A DNA stretch of 7,426 bases from assembly GCA_049965455.1 (NCBI GenBank), contig JBMFWH010000064.1:1-7426 (forward strand), written 5' to 3'. The DNA is from JAVRLB01 sp049965455. Its GTDB lineage: Archaea; Thermoplasmatota; Thermoplasmata; Thermoplasmatales; ARK-15. The first letter of the stretch is position 1. Every line of letters begins with the position of its first letter. Under the pieces are notes generated by a model. It ran no database searches. It had not been told where the DNA came from and saw only the letters and a program-made list of their open reading frames with translations. Positions 1 through 5,585 of this stretch are shown here, one piece after another. A program made the translations under genes and the position numbers.

Positions 1-69
1 AAAGTGCCTTTAATACAATATATTTTAAATTTATTATTATTACAAAATAAAATATATTATCTATCCTTT

Positions 70-139
70 AAATTCGGTAAAAATTACGCATAATACTCGC
101 TTTTATGAAAACTTAACTTCATAATCGTGACCTATTACA
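70..139 (+). repeat. Left arm of bipartite inverted repeat
   Basis: This arm is matched in inverted orientation by 7335-7404. It has two conserved blocks. Block A (77-88, GTAAAAATTACG) matches the right arm except for one extra T. Block B (117-139) matches at 22 of 23 positions. The blocks are separated by 28 bases (89-116) that are not conserved, yet the right arm has exactly the same spacing. The similarity stops sharply at position 139. Read outward (minus strand) the arm begins TGTAATAGGTCACG, and a start with TG is common for insertion-sequence ends. Block B also sits only 11 bases upstream of the TATA-like box of the ferredoxin gene, so a regulatory role is an alternative. The match is seen directly; its meaning is inferred. 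Confidence 0.7.
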
Positions 140-150
140 AAATTAAATAA

Positions 151-160
151 AATTTAAATA
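151..160 (+). promoter_or_regulatory. TATA-like box of the ferredoxin gene
   Basis: AATTTAAATA lies in an AT-rich stretch 40-50 bases upstream of the ATG at 201. Transcription would be expected to begin about 25 bases downstream, leaving a short leader that still contains the ribosome binding site at 189-195. This is the only gene here that appears to have both a short leader and a clear Shine-Dalgarno site. The box is a pattern call, since the whole region is AT-rich. Confidence 0.45.
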
Positions 161-188
161 TCTGTTTTGAATATATATTCATAACTAT

Positions 189-195
189 GAGGTGA
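189..195 (+). promoter_or_regulatory. Shine-Dalgarno site deciding the start of the ferredoxin gene
   Basis: GAGGTGA is complementary to the usual 3' end of archaeal 16S rRNA and lies 5 bases before the ATG at 201. A GTG at 192, which would add three residues, falls inside this site, so 201 is the better start. The protein beginning there (MPNRDGTGP) also matches the expected N-terminus of its family. Confidence 0.8.
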
Positions 196-200
196 ACAAA

Positions 201-632
201 ATGCCTAACAGAGATGGAACAGGGCCATATGGAACGGGGCCTATGTCCGGCAGAAGACGTGGTAATTGCAATCAGCGTTACAGAAAAGATTTGGAGTATC
301 CTAAAGACAAGTCTTTAAAAGGAAAAATAACAGCGCATATTGACAATGACAAGTGCATAAAATGTATGAAGTGCGTCTCTGTTTGTCCTGAAAGAGCTAT
401 TGAAGGGAATATAAGAGAATATGCGAAAGTTAATGAGAATCTTTGCAAAGGATGTGGGGACTGCATAAAAGTGTGCCCTGTAAATGCCATATCCTTGCAC
501 GAATTTATAGGGACTGATAGGGGCATGAGCGAGCATAAAACAAACGTCAACCCAGAAGAAAACCTGATTGAAAAAAAGAAAATGCTAGAAGAGAAAATAA
601 GGCAACTCAAGGAAAAAATAAACTCGATCTAA
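201..632 (+). CDS. 2x[4Fe-4S] ferredoxin with GTGP-rich (DUF5320-like) N-terminus
   Basis: This 143-residue soluble protein is a predicted electron carrier. Residues 1-23 carry the pattern GDGTGP-x-GxGPM-x-GR-x-C in a slightly altered form (RDGTGPYGTGPMSGRRRGNC), which I recognise from small DUF5320-type proteins often found near iron-sulphur or Mrp/NifX-type genes. Two classical CxxCxxCxxxCP motifs follow, at residues 52-63 (CIKCMKCVSVCP) and 82-93 (CKGCGDCIKVCP), each able to bind one [4Fe-4S] cluster. The last 25 or so residues (about 118-143) are rich in Lys, Glu and Leu and should form an amphipathic helix or coiled coil. All eight cluster cysteines are present, plus an extra Cys23. The gene appears to be transcribed alone and converges on the oxidoreductase gene, 16 bases away. 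The ferredoxin assignment is firm; the partner enzyme is unknown. It could reduce the radical SAM enzyme encoded at 2753-3946, but that is conjecture. Confidence 0.9.
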   Translation: MPNRDGTGPYGTGPMSGRRRGNCNQRYRKDLEYPKDKSLKGKITAHIDNDKCIKCMKCVSVCPERAIEGNIREYAKVNENLCKGCGDCIKVCPVNAISLHEFIGTDRGMSEHKTNVNPEENLIEKKKMLEEKIRQLKEKINSI

Positions 633-648
633 TATTCATATAATAAGA

Positions 649-1914
649 TCAGATAATCAACTCTTCAACGGGAGATTTTCTATTTTTTATTCCAAGATCC
701 GATATAACAATGCTCTGCCCATCATACAATGTTGCTTTTTCTTTTCCCGATATCAAAGCGGAGATTATTCTTCCTGCCGCATCTCCTTTCATAATGCCAC
801 TGCCGCTGCTGCCAGTTGCTACAGCCATATTTAGCTCATTGAAAATATAGTAGTTTCCATCTATCGTATTATATGAATAGTACCCTGCCCAGCTGGATGT
901 GACTTTTGCATCTTTAAAGGCAGACACGTATTCTTGTGCAACCAATAGCACATTTCTATTGTAAAAGTCTATCTCTGGCTGGGGATCATCTTCCAAAGAA
1001 AAGCTCCTTCCAATATCATCAGCTACTGTAGCCCAGAATGATTGGGATTTTGGCTCTGGCCTTATGTATATCCAAGGCTTTGGAAAGATCGTAAACGGAA
1101 AGGTACCGGCTTCATTTTTATAGTTTCTGTTAACCATCTTTTTTATTTTATCTCCCGAAACTTGAAAGAGCTGCCTTTTCTTGGGTCTGATATGACTATC
1201 GACACCAATCGGATCTAAAAGCGCTGTAGTCCATACATCCGTTGCCAAAAGATAGGTTTCAGCTTTCATTTGCCCACGACTCGTTTCTATAGACTCAATA
1301 GTTTTTTCCTGCCAGACAAATGGTTCTCCAGGATATATCAGTTTTTTCACAGGCGCCAGGTTCAATTTTTCGACTCTCGTGTTATATTTGATATCTACGT
1401 TCATCTTTTCAATTTCTTGATTATAATAGGATGCTATAAGATCAGGCTCTATAATCCCGCAATTTTTACCTAATAATCCGCCATCTATATTTTTCAGCCC
1501 CATTACCTGTGCAACTTCCGGATCCGGAGTGCAATTTATGCCTAAATCTGAGATCTGGGCTCTATCCAATATCTCAGTATCTGTCATTTTTCTTACTTTT
1601 GATATTGAAGCGTCATCTAAACTATTTTTATCCATTAAAAATAGATACCCGCAAAAATTCATGCCTAAATCAAACCCTAAATCTTCTTGTACATGTTTGT
1701 AAAATGAGATTGATGAGGAAGTAAGCTTAAAATTTAAATCTGAAATAAATAGATCTCTGAATGCAGATGCGCTTTTGCCGGTATTTCCCTGTGCATAAGT
1801 TGCCTCTTTCTCTACTATACAGATATTCATATCCGGATTTTCTCTTTTGATATGATATGCTGCTGAAAGTCCAGTAATACCTGCACCTACAACTATCAAG
1901 TCGTACTTATCCAT
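649..1914 (-). CDS. FAD-dependent oxidoreductase, DAO (sarcosine / D-amino acid oxidase-like) family
   Basis: The 421-residue protein begins with a Rossmann dinucleotide-binding fold. A beta strand (DLIVVG) leads into GAGITG at residues 10-15, and an acidic residue at the end of the second strand (E36 in CIVEKE) should bind the adenosine ribose. Near the C-terminus, residues 366-382 (ATGSSGSGIMKGDAAGR) form the glycine-rich segment that contacts FAD in the DAO family. The length is normal for sarcosine oxidase-like or glycine oxidase-like enzymes, which oxidise the C-N bond of amines and amino acids. The substrate cannot be read from the sequence. No signal peptide or membrane segment is seen, so it should be cytoplasmic. 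There is no Shine-Dalgarno site, and a TATA-like box at -31 to -23 suggests a leaderless transcript starting at the ATG. It is divergent from the membrane protein gene at 2086 and may share control with it. Confidence 0.85.
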   Translation of the reverse strand: MDKYDLIVVGAGITGLSAAYHIKRENPDMNICIVEKEATYAQGNTGKSASAFRDLFISDLNFKLTSSSISFYKHVQEDLGFDLGMNFCGYLFLMDKNSLDDASISKVRKMTDTEILDRAQISDLGINCTPDPEVAQVMGLKNIDGGLLGKNCGIIEPDLIASYYNQEIEKMNVDIKYNTRVEKLNLAPVKKLIYPGEPFVWQEKTIESIETSRGQMKAETYLLATDVWTTALLDPIGVDSHIRPKKRQLFQVSGDKIKKMVNRNYKNEAGTFPFTIFPKPWIYIRPEPKSQSFWATVADDIGRSFSLEDDPQPEIDFYNRNVLLVAQEYVSAFKDAKVTSSWAGYYSYNTIDGNYYIFNELNMAVATGSSGSGIMKGDAAGRIISALISGKEKATLYDGQSIVISDLGIKNRKSPVEELII

Positions 1915-1925
1915 AGCGTGCTGTA

Positions 1926-2020
1926 AATGGTTTACAATATATTAACATTTCGTAAATAAAAGCGCCAGCAATAGATAACTCCATAAATCATGGGCATCAA
2001 CGTTTAAATTCTAAACCATT
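1926..2020. repeat. Spaced 9-bp inverted repeat in the divergent intergenic region
   Basis: AATGGTTTA at 1926-1934 is the exact reverse complement of TAAACCATT at 2012-2020. The first copy lies between the TATA box and the ATG of the oxidoreductase gene. The second lies about 10 bases upstream of the likely TATA box of the divergent membrane protein gene. The positions would suit a common operator or looping sites for one regulator. In AT-rich DNA a 9-bp match over this distance can also arise by chance. Confidence 0.35.
1937..1945 (-). promoter_or_regulatory. TATA-like box of the FAD oxidoreductase gene
   Basis: On the minus strand TTAATATAT lies at -31 to -23 from the ATG at 1914. This is the spacing expected of an archaeal TATA box when transcription starts at the first codon. 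No ribosome binding site precedes the ATG, which agrees with a leaderless mRNA. Confidence 0.55.
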
Positions 2021-2029
2021 ATAAATAAC

Positions 2030-2038
2030 TTTATAAAA
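2030..2038 (+). promoter_or_regulatory. Likely TATA box of the small membrane protein gene
   Basis: TTTATAAAA is the best TATA match upstream of the ATG at 2086. It predicts a start near 2060 and a leader of about 25 bases. TATA-like runs at 2019-2027 and 2041-2049 are alternatives. There is only a weak ribosome binding site (AAGGA at 2071-2075). Confidence 0.45.
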
Positions 2039-2085
2039 TTGTTTATATTGCAGTGGGATTAAGATAAATAAAGGAACGGGTATGA

Positions 2086-2661
2086 ATGGCCAAGAGATCT
2101 GTAAGAAAAAGAGTCATTATTGAAAAAATAAAGGATGTAACGCTTGAAGACGAAGCATTAAAGATGTATGATATGAAGAGTGGCATGAAACAAATCAGAT
2201 TTGGTTTGTGGATAGTTATATTGTTTTTATATATAGTCACATTATTTTTTAATTATCTAACGCTCAAGGATCTTTTAATATTGCCTATAATTCTGTTTAT
2301 AATATATATCCTGATAAAACCAAAAAAAGAAGATAAAACTGTATATATGATCTTCGAATATTCTATTGGAGCAGGAGTGATCCTTTCAGATATAATAGTT
2401 ACAGTTTATGATAGTTTGTTTATATTATATTTTTTAGTTTTTTCTCATTTATACATAGTTAATAATGCAACTATTTATTCAGTAATTTCCGTGCTAGTTA
2501 TTGCACCGATTGGTGTTTCAATATATACTGTCTTTTTGGTTAAGCATTTCTCAAGAATTATGGATTTTTTCGATGAAAAAATATATTCCCATTTTGTATT
2601 TTTAAAAAGACTTTTCATTTTGATTTTATTTTTGCTTAGCATAATCTTACTGATCTTTTAA
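2086..2661 (+). CDS. Polytopic membrane protein of unknown function
   Basis: I do not recognise this 191-residue protein. It starts with a strongly basic, soluble stretch (residues 1-36, with many Lys and Arg in the first 16). Hydrophobic segments follow at about 38-58, 63-77, 92-107, 109-125, 130-152 and 174-191, so five or six membrane helices are likely, the last one running to the C-terminus. Charged loops lie at about 78-86 (KPKKEDK) and 153-175 (KHFSRIMDFFDEK and following). The basic N-terminus suggests it faces the cytoplasm. No catalytic motif, cysteine or conserved signature is visible. ATG at 2086 is preferred to the ATG at 2082, whose frame closes quickly. It is divergent from the FAD oxidoreductase gene and convergent with the radical SAM gene. 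Hydrophobic periodicity and codon use support a real gene, but the function is open. Confidence 0.75.
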   Translation: MAKRSVRKRVIIEKIKDVTLEDEALKMYDMKSGMKQIRFGLWIVILFLYIVTLFFNYLTLKDLLILPIILFIIYILIKPKKEDKTVYMIFEYSIGAGVILSDIIVTVYDSLFILYFLVFSHLYIVNNATIYSVISVLVIAPIGVSIYTVFLVKHFSRIMDFFDEKIYSHFVFLKRLFILILFLLSIILLIF

Positions 2662-2667
2662 AAACAA

Positions 2668-2673
2668 TTTTTT
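2668..2673 (+). terminator. Oligo-T tract after the membrane protein gene
   Basis: Six T residues lie 7 bases after the stop codon. Archaeal RNA polymerase can terminate at such tracts without a hairpin. The position between two convergent genes fits, but T runs are common here. Confidence 0.35.
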
Positions 2674-2696
2674 AACTTTCTGAGCATAAGGCATAG

Positions 2697-2719
2697 GTTT
2701 CTGCGTTGCGCAGTTAAAC
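2697..2719. terminator. Small hairpin between convergent genes
   Basis: The arms CTGCG (2701-2705) and CGCAG (2709-2713) pair around a 3-base loop. GTTT (2697-2700) and AAAC (2716-2719) extend the stem beyond a two-base bulge. It lies in the 91-base gap between the stops of the membrane protein and the radical SAM gene and may help end one or both transcripts. No T tract follows directly on either strand, so the call is tentative. Confidence 0.3.
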
Positions 2720-2752
2720 AGATCACAGTATATCCAAGTTTTGAAAGTTTGA

Positions 2753-3946
2753 TCATATCTTGAACGAATTGTTGTCAATACCCAGTGGGCAAATAGGGTC
2801 TGCGTCAAGTTGAGAACCTGTCCTTATGTATGCCCTGACTCTACATCCTCCACAAACATCCCTGTAGTAACAGGACTTGCAAGGTTCTGAAAAATTATTA
2901 CGATCTCGAATTGATCTGAAAATAGTTCCGTTCCATATCTCTTTTGCAGACATATTCAGCACATTGCCAGAATCCAGCGGCATGAAAGGGCATGGCCAAG
3001 CAGTTCCATCTGGCTTTATATTTATCATTCCTTTTGCGGCACCGCACCCGGTGATCCATTCTTTGGCAATGCTGGGTGGGATCTTAGATTTAGAGACAAG
3101 ATATGCAAAATACCAAGGAAGTGCGACAGGTGTGATAATAGCTTGTACCCTCGATTGCAGTTTTATGGTATCATTCACCAGATTTACAAAATCATCCGGA
3201 TCTAATGCTAGCCATTTATTATCCTCTCCCCTACCTACAGGCACAAATGTATATAGGAATATAACATGCGCTCCAAGGTTATCAGCAAACTTTATCAGTT
3301 CAGGGATCTCTTTTATGTTTGTCTTGTTTGCAGTAACGTTTATCTGTAAAAACATTTTTTCTGCAACTATGTTTTTAATCCCGTTTATTGCCCGTTCCCA
3401 AGAACCAGCAACGCCCCTTAGCTTGTCATGAACCTCTGGTTTTATACTATCTAAGCTAACCGCTGCGCCCAGTACTTTTAATCTTGCCATTTTCCTGGCT
3501 ACTTCTTTTGTTACAAGAGTTGCGTTTGTAGCAAAAAGAAGCTCAAACCCCAGATCTCTAGCATATCCTGTTATTTCCCATATATCTTCCCTCAATAATG
3601 GCTCTCCACCTGAAAAAACTAGGATCTTGAAATCTTTAAGCGTTGCTAGGCTTTTAAGTGCCTTTTTTGCGTTATCTGTGCTCAATTCATTTGGATACTT
3701 TTTTCCACCTGCTGCATGGCAATGAAGGCAATTAAGATTGCAAGATCCAGTCAATTCATAAACAATATGTGGGGAATAACCAAAACAGCCAAGTTGTCTC
3801 GCTCCTGTTGAAACTTTCAAAAGAGTTCCGAGTGAACTCTTAAACCTATTTCCAATCCTCCAGCCAGTACCTAGAGAAACTGTTTCAACCATCATCAAAC
3901 GCCTGAATATCTTGTAATTAGCTAGGCTCATGCCTTGATTTTTCAT
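2753..3946 (-). CDS. SPASM-domain radical SAM protein, AhbD/NirJ-like
   Basis: This 397-residue enzyme has a 60-residue N-terminal extension followed by a radical SAM barrel. The cluster motif CNLNCLHC gives C69, C73 and C76 (CxxxCxxC), and GGEP at 113-116 is the usual SAM-binding element. The C-terminal SPASM domain is complete: CX12GX4C at C301-C319, then CX2CX5CX2C at C356, C359, C365 and C368, and a last Cys at 386 (DPICP). These could hold two auxiliary [4Fe-4S] clusters. The CGGCR-x-RAY segment, the GNV...EIW segment and the overall length resemble AhbD (Fe-coproporphyrin III to haem b), AhbC and NirJ, but other SPASM enzymes that modify peptides or cofactors share the plan. The start codon overlaps the stop of the prenyltransferase gene (ATGA), which implies coupled translation and a shared pathway. 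A later Met at residue 6 is a possible alternative start. The radical SAM/SPASM class is sure; the substrate is not. Confidence 0.88.
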   Translation of the reverse strand: MKNQGMSLANYKIFRRLMMVETVSLGTGWRIGNRFKSSLGTLLKVSTGARQLGCFGYSPHIVYELTGSCNLNCLHCHAAGGKKYPNELSTDNAKKALKSLATLKDFKILVFSGGEPLLREDIWEITGYARDLGFELLFATNATLVTKEVARKMARLKVLGAAVSLDSIKPEVHDKLRGVAGSWERAINGIKNIVAEKMFLQINVTANKTNIKEIPELIKFADNLGAHVIFLYTFVPVGRGEDNKWLALDPDDFVNLVNDTIKLQSRVQAIITPVALPWYFAYLVSKSKIPPSIAKEWITGCGAAKGMINIKPDGTAWPCPFMPLDSGNVLNMSAKEIWNGTIFRSIRDRNNFSEPCKSCYYRDVCGGCRVRAYIRTGSQLDADPICPLGIDNNSFKI

Positions 3947-4884
3947 GATATGAAAACCTTCAATAGTATTAATATTGCTGGAATGAATGATGCAATGAGA
4001 TTACAAAATATGGTAGATGCTTGCATAGATTCTATCTTTATTTTAGTTTTTGGAATTGCATAGAGCCATCTAGTTATAATGGTAAGTAACGGTATCATCA
4101 AAATTGCTGAAAAAATGGCTCCTAAAACGCCAAATACCATGATTCCCAGTAAGATTGATATTAACACAGTCAGAATTATTGCTGGAAAATATATATAATA
4201 GATGGATTTTTCGGTGCCAAATCTGACCACCAGATTTTTTTTTCTCACAGAAATATCTGAGTTGTAGTCAGGTACTTCATTAATTACTATTATTGCAAAA
4301 ACAGAGAGTGCGGAAGGTATGCTAAATAAGACTGATAACAAGGTAATATGTCCCGCTATTGCATAAAATCCGACCGTATAGCCCATTACTCCAAAGGCTA
4401 TACCTATGAAAAGTTCACCAACGCCTCTGTATGCCCACTTAAATGGTGGTGTTGAATAAAATATTCCAAAAATTATTCCAATAACTCCATATATCAAAAA
4501 TAAAGGTCGGAGATTATAAAGCGTGAGCATATAAATTATGCCAATTATGATAAGTATAGTTGTTGTAACAATCATTGCAATAAGCCCTGTAGCTCTGGGA
4601 AGATTTCCTTCACTCAAAGACCTGCTTCCACCACTGAATTTTGTGTAGTTCTTGTTCAATAAATCCCCCTCATAGTCAAAATATTCGTTGGAAAACAATG
4701 TGGCCTGTTCTATTAAATATGCAACGATTATTGATATAAAAACAATCCAAAATAAGTTTTCAACTCTATATCCCATAAAATATGCCGTTAATATACCAGA
4801 AATAAGAGGGGCAAGAATAGGTTCCTGAAAAGGAAGCCTGCTTAATTTTATAAATGCGAGTAGTTTGTTCTTCAATGCACTCAT
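3943..4884 (-). CDS. UbiA-family prenyltransferase, MenA-like
   Basis: The 313-residue integral membrane protein should transfer a polyprenyl chain from its diphosphate to an aromatic acceptor. The first Asp-rich motif NEYFDYEGD (residues 66-74) fits NxxxDxxxD, and the second lies at NEVPDYNSD (202-210, with D206 and D210). Both would bind Mg-diphosphate. The segments FSGGSRSLSEG (83-93) and YSTPPFKWAYRGVGEL (143-158) resemble the MenA/quinone branch more than haem O synthase or the archaeal lipid enzyme DGGGP synthase. About eight or nine hydrophobic helices are visible. No Shine-Dalgarno site is seen, and the TATA-like box at -29 to -21 points to a leaderless mRNA. It is the first gene of a two-gene operon and overlaps the radical SAM gene by four bases. 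The likely role is menaquinone-type or other prenylated quinone synthesis; the acceptor is inferred only. Confidence 0.85.
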   Translation of the reverse strand: MSALKNKLLAFIKLSRLPFQEPILAPLISGILTAYFMGYRVENLFWIVFISIIVAYLIEQATLFSNEYFDYEGDLLNKNYTKFSGGSRSLSEGNLPRATGLIAMIVTTTILIIIGIIYMLTLYNLRPLFLIYGVIGIIFGIFYSTPPFKWAYRGVGELFIGIAFGVMGYTVGFYAIAGHITLLSVLFSIPSALSVFAIIVINEVPDYNSDISVRKKNLVVRFGTEKSIYYIYFPAIILTVLISILLGIMVFGVLGAIFSAILMIPLLTIITRWLYAIPKTKIKIESMQASTIFCNLIASFIPAILILLKVFIS

Positions 4885-4904
4885 ATAAAAGCATATTAAT
4901 TTCC

Positions 4905-4913
4905 AATATTAAA
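4905..4913 (-). promoter_or_regulatory. TATA-like box of the prenyltransferase-radical SAM operon
   Basis: TTTAATATT on the minus strand lies at -29 to -21 from the ATG at 4884, the position expected for a leaderless transcript. No ribosome binding site lies between it and the start codon. Confidence 0.5.
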
Positions 4914-4938
4914 CATTTTTCATCTCTACGGCTTTGTG

Positions 4939-4969
4939 TATAGTCCCAGATCCTTTGACTATATAAAGG
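4939..4969 (+). promoter_or_regulatory. TATA box overlapped by two alternative hairpins
   Basis: TATATAAA at 4960-4967 is the best TATA match on the plus strand in this gap. TATAGTC (4939-4945) pairs perfectly with GACTATA (4957-4963) across an 11-base loop. Within the same stretch CCTTT (4952-4956) pairs with AAAGG (4965-4969). The two stems cannot both form. The box points towards the truncated transposase, so it may be a leftover promoter or a protein-binding palindrome. No intact gene starts within 600 bases downstream on this strand. Confidence 0.35.
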
Positions 4970-5040
4970 CTCCTCATATTTTTATTTTTTCTCATCTTTT
5001 TCAGCTCCTTCAACCAATGCATAAAATACTCCTAGCTTGA

Positions 5041-5496
5041 GAATATTTACTCTCAAGAACATGTAATCGAAGAGATGCAGTTAGAGCATTAGAGCAAGCA
5101 TATTTGAGAGTATTTCCGAATGGTAAAATAGAGCGGTTAGTATTAAGAACCGATAATGGCACACAATTTACGGCAAGGATCTTTAAGGAAACAGTAAAGC
5201 TTTTAGGAATAACACAAGAATTCATAGAGAAACACACCCCAGAAGATAATGGAGATATCGAATCGTTTCATGGATCCATAAAAGTGGATTATATCTGGCC
5301 CTATGAGTTTGAAGATTACAATGAAGCGGGGAATACGATAAGAAAGGCATTTATAGATTACAATACAACAAGGCCACATTCTTCCATAGAGTACTTGCCA
5401 CCAATAGAATTTAAGAAGAGATGGATCGAAGATAATGAGTTCAGGAAAAAATATGAAGAAAAAATAAATAGGAAGGTGAACATAAGTGTCTCATAA
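5041..5496 (+). pseudogene. 5'-truncated DDE transposase (IS3/IS481-like integrase core)
   Basis: An open frame runs from just after a stop at 5038 to the TAA at 5494-5496 and matches the C-terminal half of an rve-type transposase. Its first residues (EYLLSRTCNRRDAVRALEQA) correspond to the stretch just after the first catalytic Asp in this family. RTDNG at 5149-5163 gives the second Asp. The Glu of IESFHGS follows after exactly 35 intervening residues (D35E), with Lys seven residues later. The typical tail (YNTTRPHSSIEYLPPIEF) is intact. The helix-turn-helix N-terminus and the first Asp are missing, and a stop lies directly upstream, so it cannot be an active transposase. An apparent TTG start at 5104 is inside the domain and is not credible. 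It marks an old insertion between the UbiA operon and the amidohydrolase gene. No clear terminal inverted repeats or target duplications are seen around it. Confidence 0.85.
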
Positions 5497-5532
5497 AAAA
5501 GGTAAAAAACTGTCTAAATTTATATGGTCAAG

Positions 5533-5554
5533 ATCAACATTTAATTTCGTTGAT
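5533..5554. repeat. Short hairpin downstream of the transposase remnant
   Basis: ATCAAC (5533-5538) pairs with GTTGAT (5549-5554) around a 10-base AT-rich loop. A further TCAA/TTGA pairing is possible with a bulge. It lies between two convergent genes in what may be the right non-coding end of the old insertion sequence. The sequence AGGTAAAAAA occurs on both sides of it, at 5500-5509 and 5571-5580. The purpose is unknown. Confidence 0.3.
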
Positions 5555-5574
5555 TGAATTAAGAAATTATAGGT

Positions 5575-5580
5575 AAAAAA
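5575..5580 (-). terminator. Oligo-T tract after the amidohydrolase gene
   Basis: On the minus strand six T residues begin five bases after the TAA of the amidohydrolase gene. This fits hairpin-independent archaeal termination. The short hairpin at 5533-5554 lies just beyond it. Confidence 0.4.
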
Positions 5581-5585
5581 TTATT

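Noticed and set aside
70..139. Repeat arm as a replication origin recognition box
   Set aside because: The blocks do not resemble the GC-containing origin recognition boxes known in archaea, and there is no orc1/cdc6 gene in the window.
192..200. GTG start adding three residues to the ferredoxin
   Set aside because: The GTG lies within the GAGGTGA ribosome binding site, and the family N-terminus begins at the ATG at 201.
2877..3431. 184-residue open frame on the plus strand
   Set aside because: It lies wholly opposite the radical SAM gene, whose motifs are clear, and its own translation shows no recognisable domain.
5104..5496. Reading the transposase frame as a complete 130-residue gene starting at TTG 5104
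   Set aside because: Homology-like sequence continues upstream to about 5041, and the first catalytic Asp and N-terminal domain are missing, so it is a truncated pseudogene.
5500..5580. AGGTAAAAAA direct repeat (5500-5509 and 5571-5580) as a target site duplication
   Set aside because: Both copies lie on the same side of the transposase remnant and are low in complexity, so they do not bracket an insertion.
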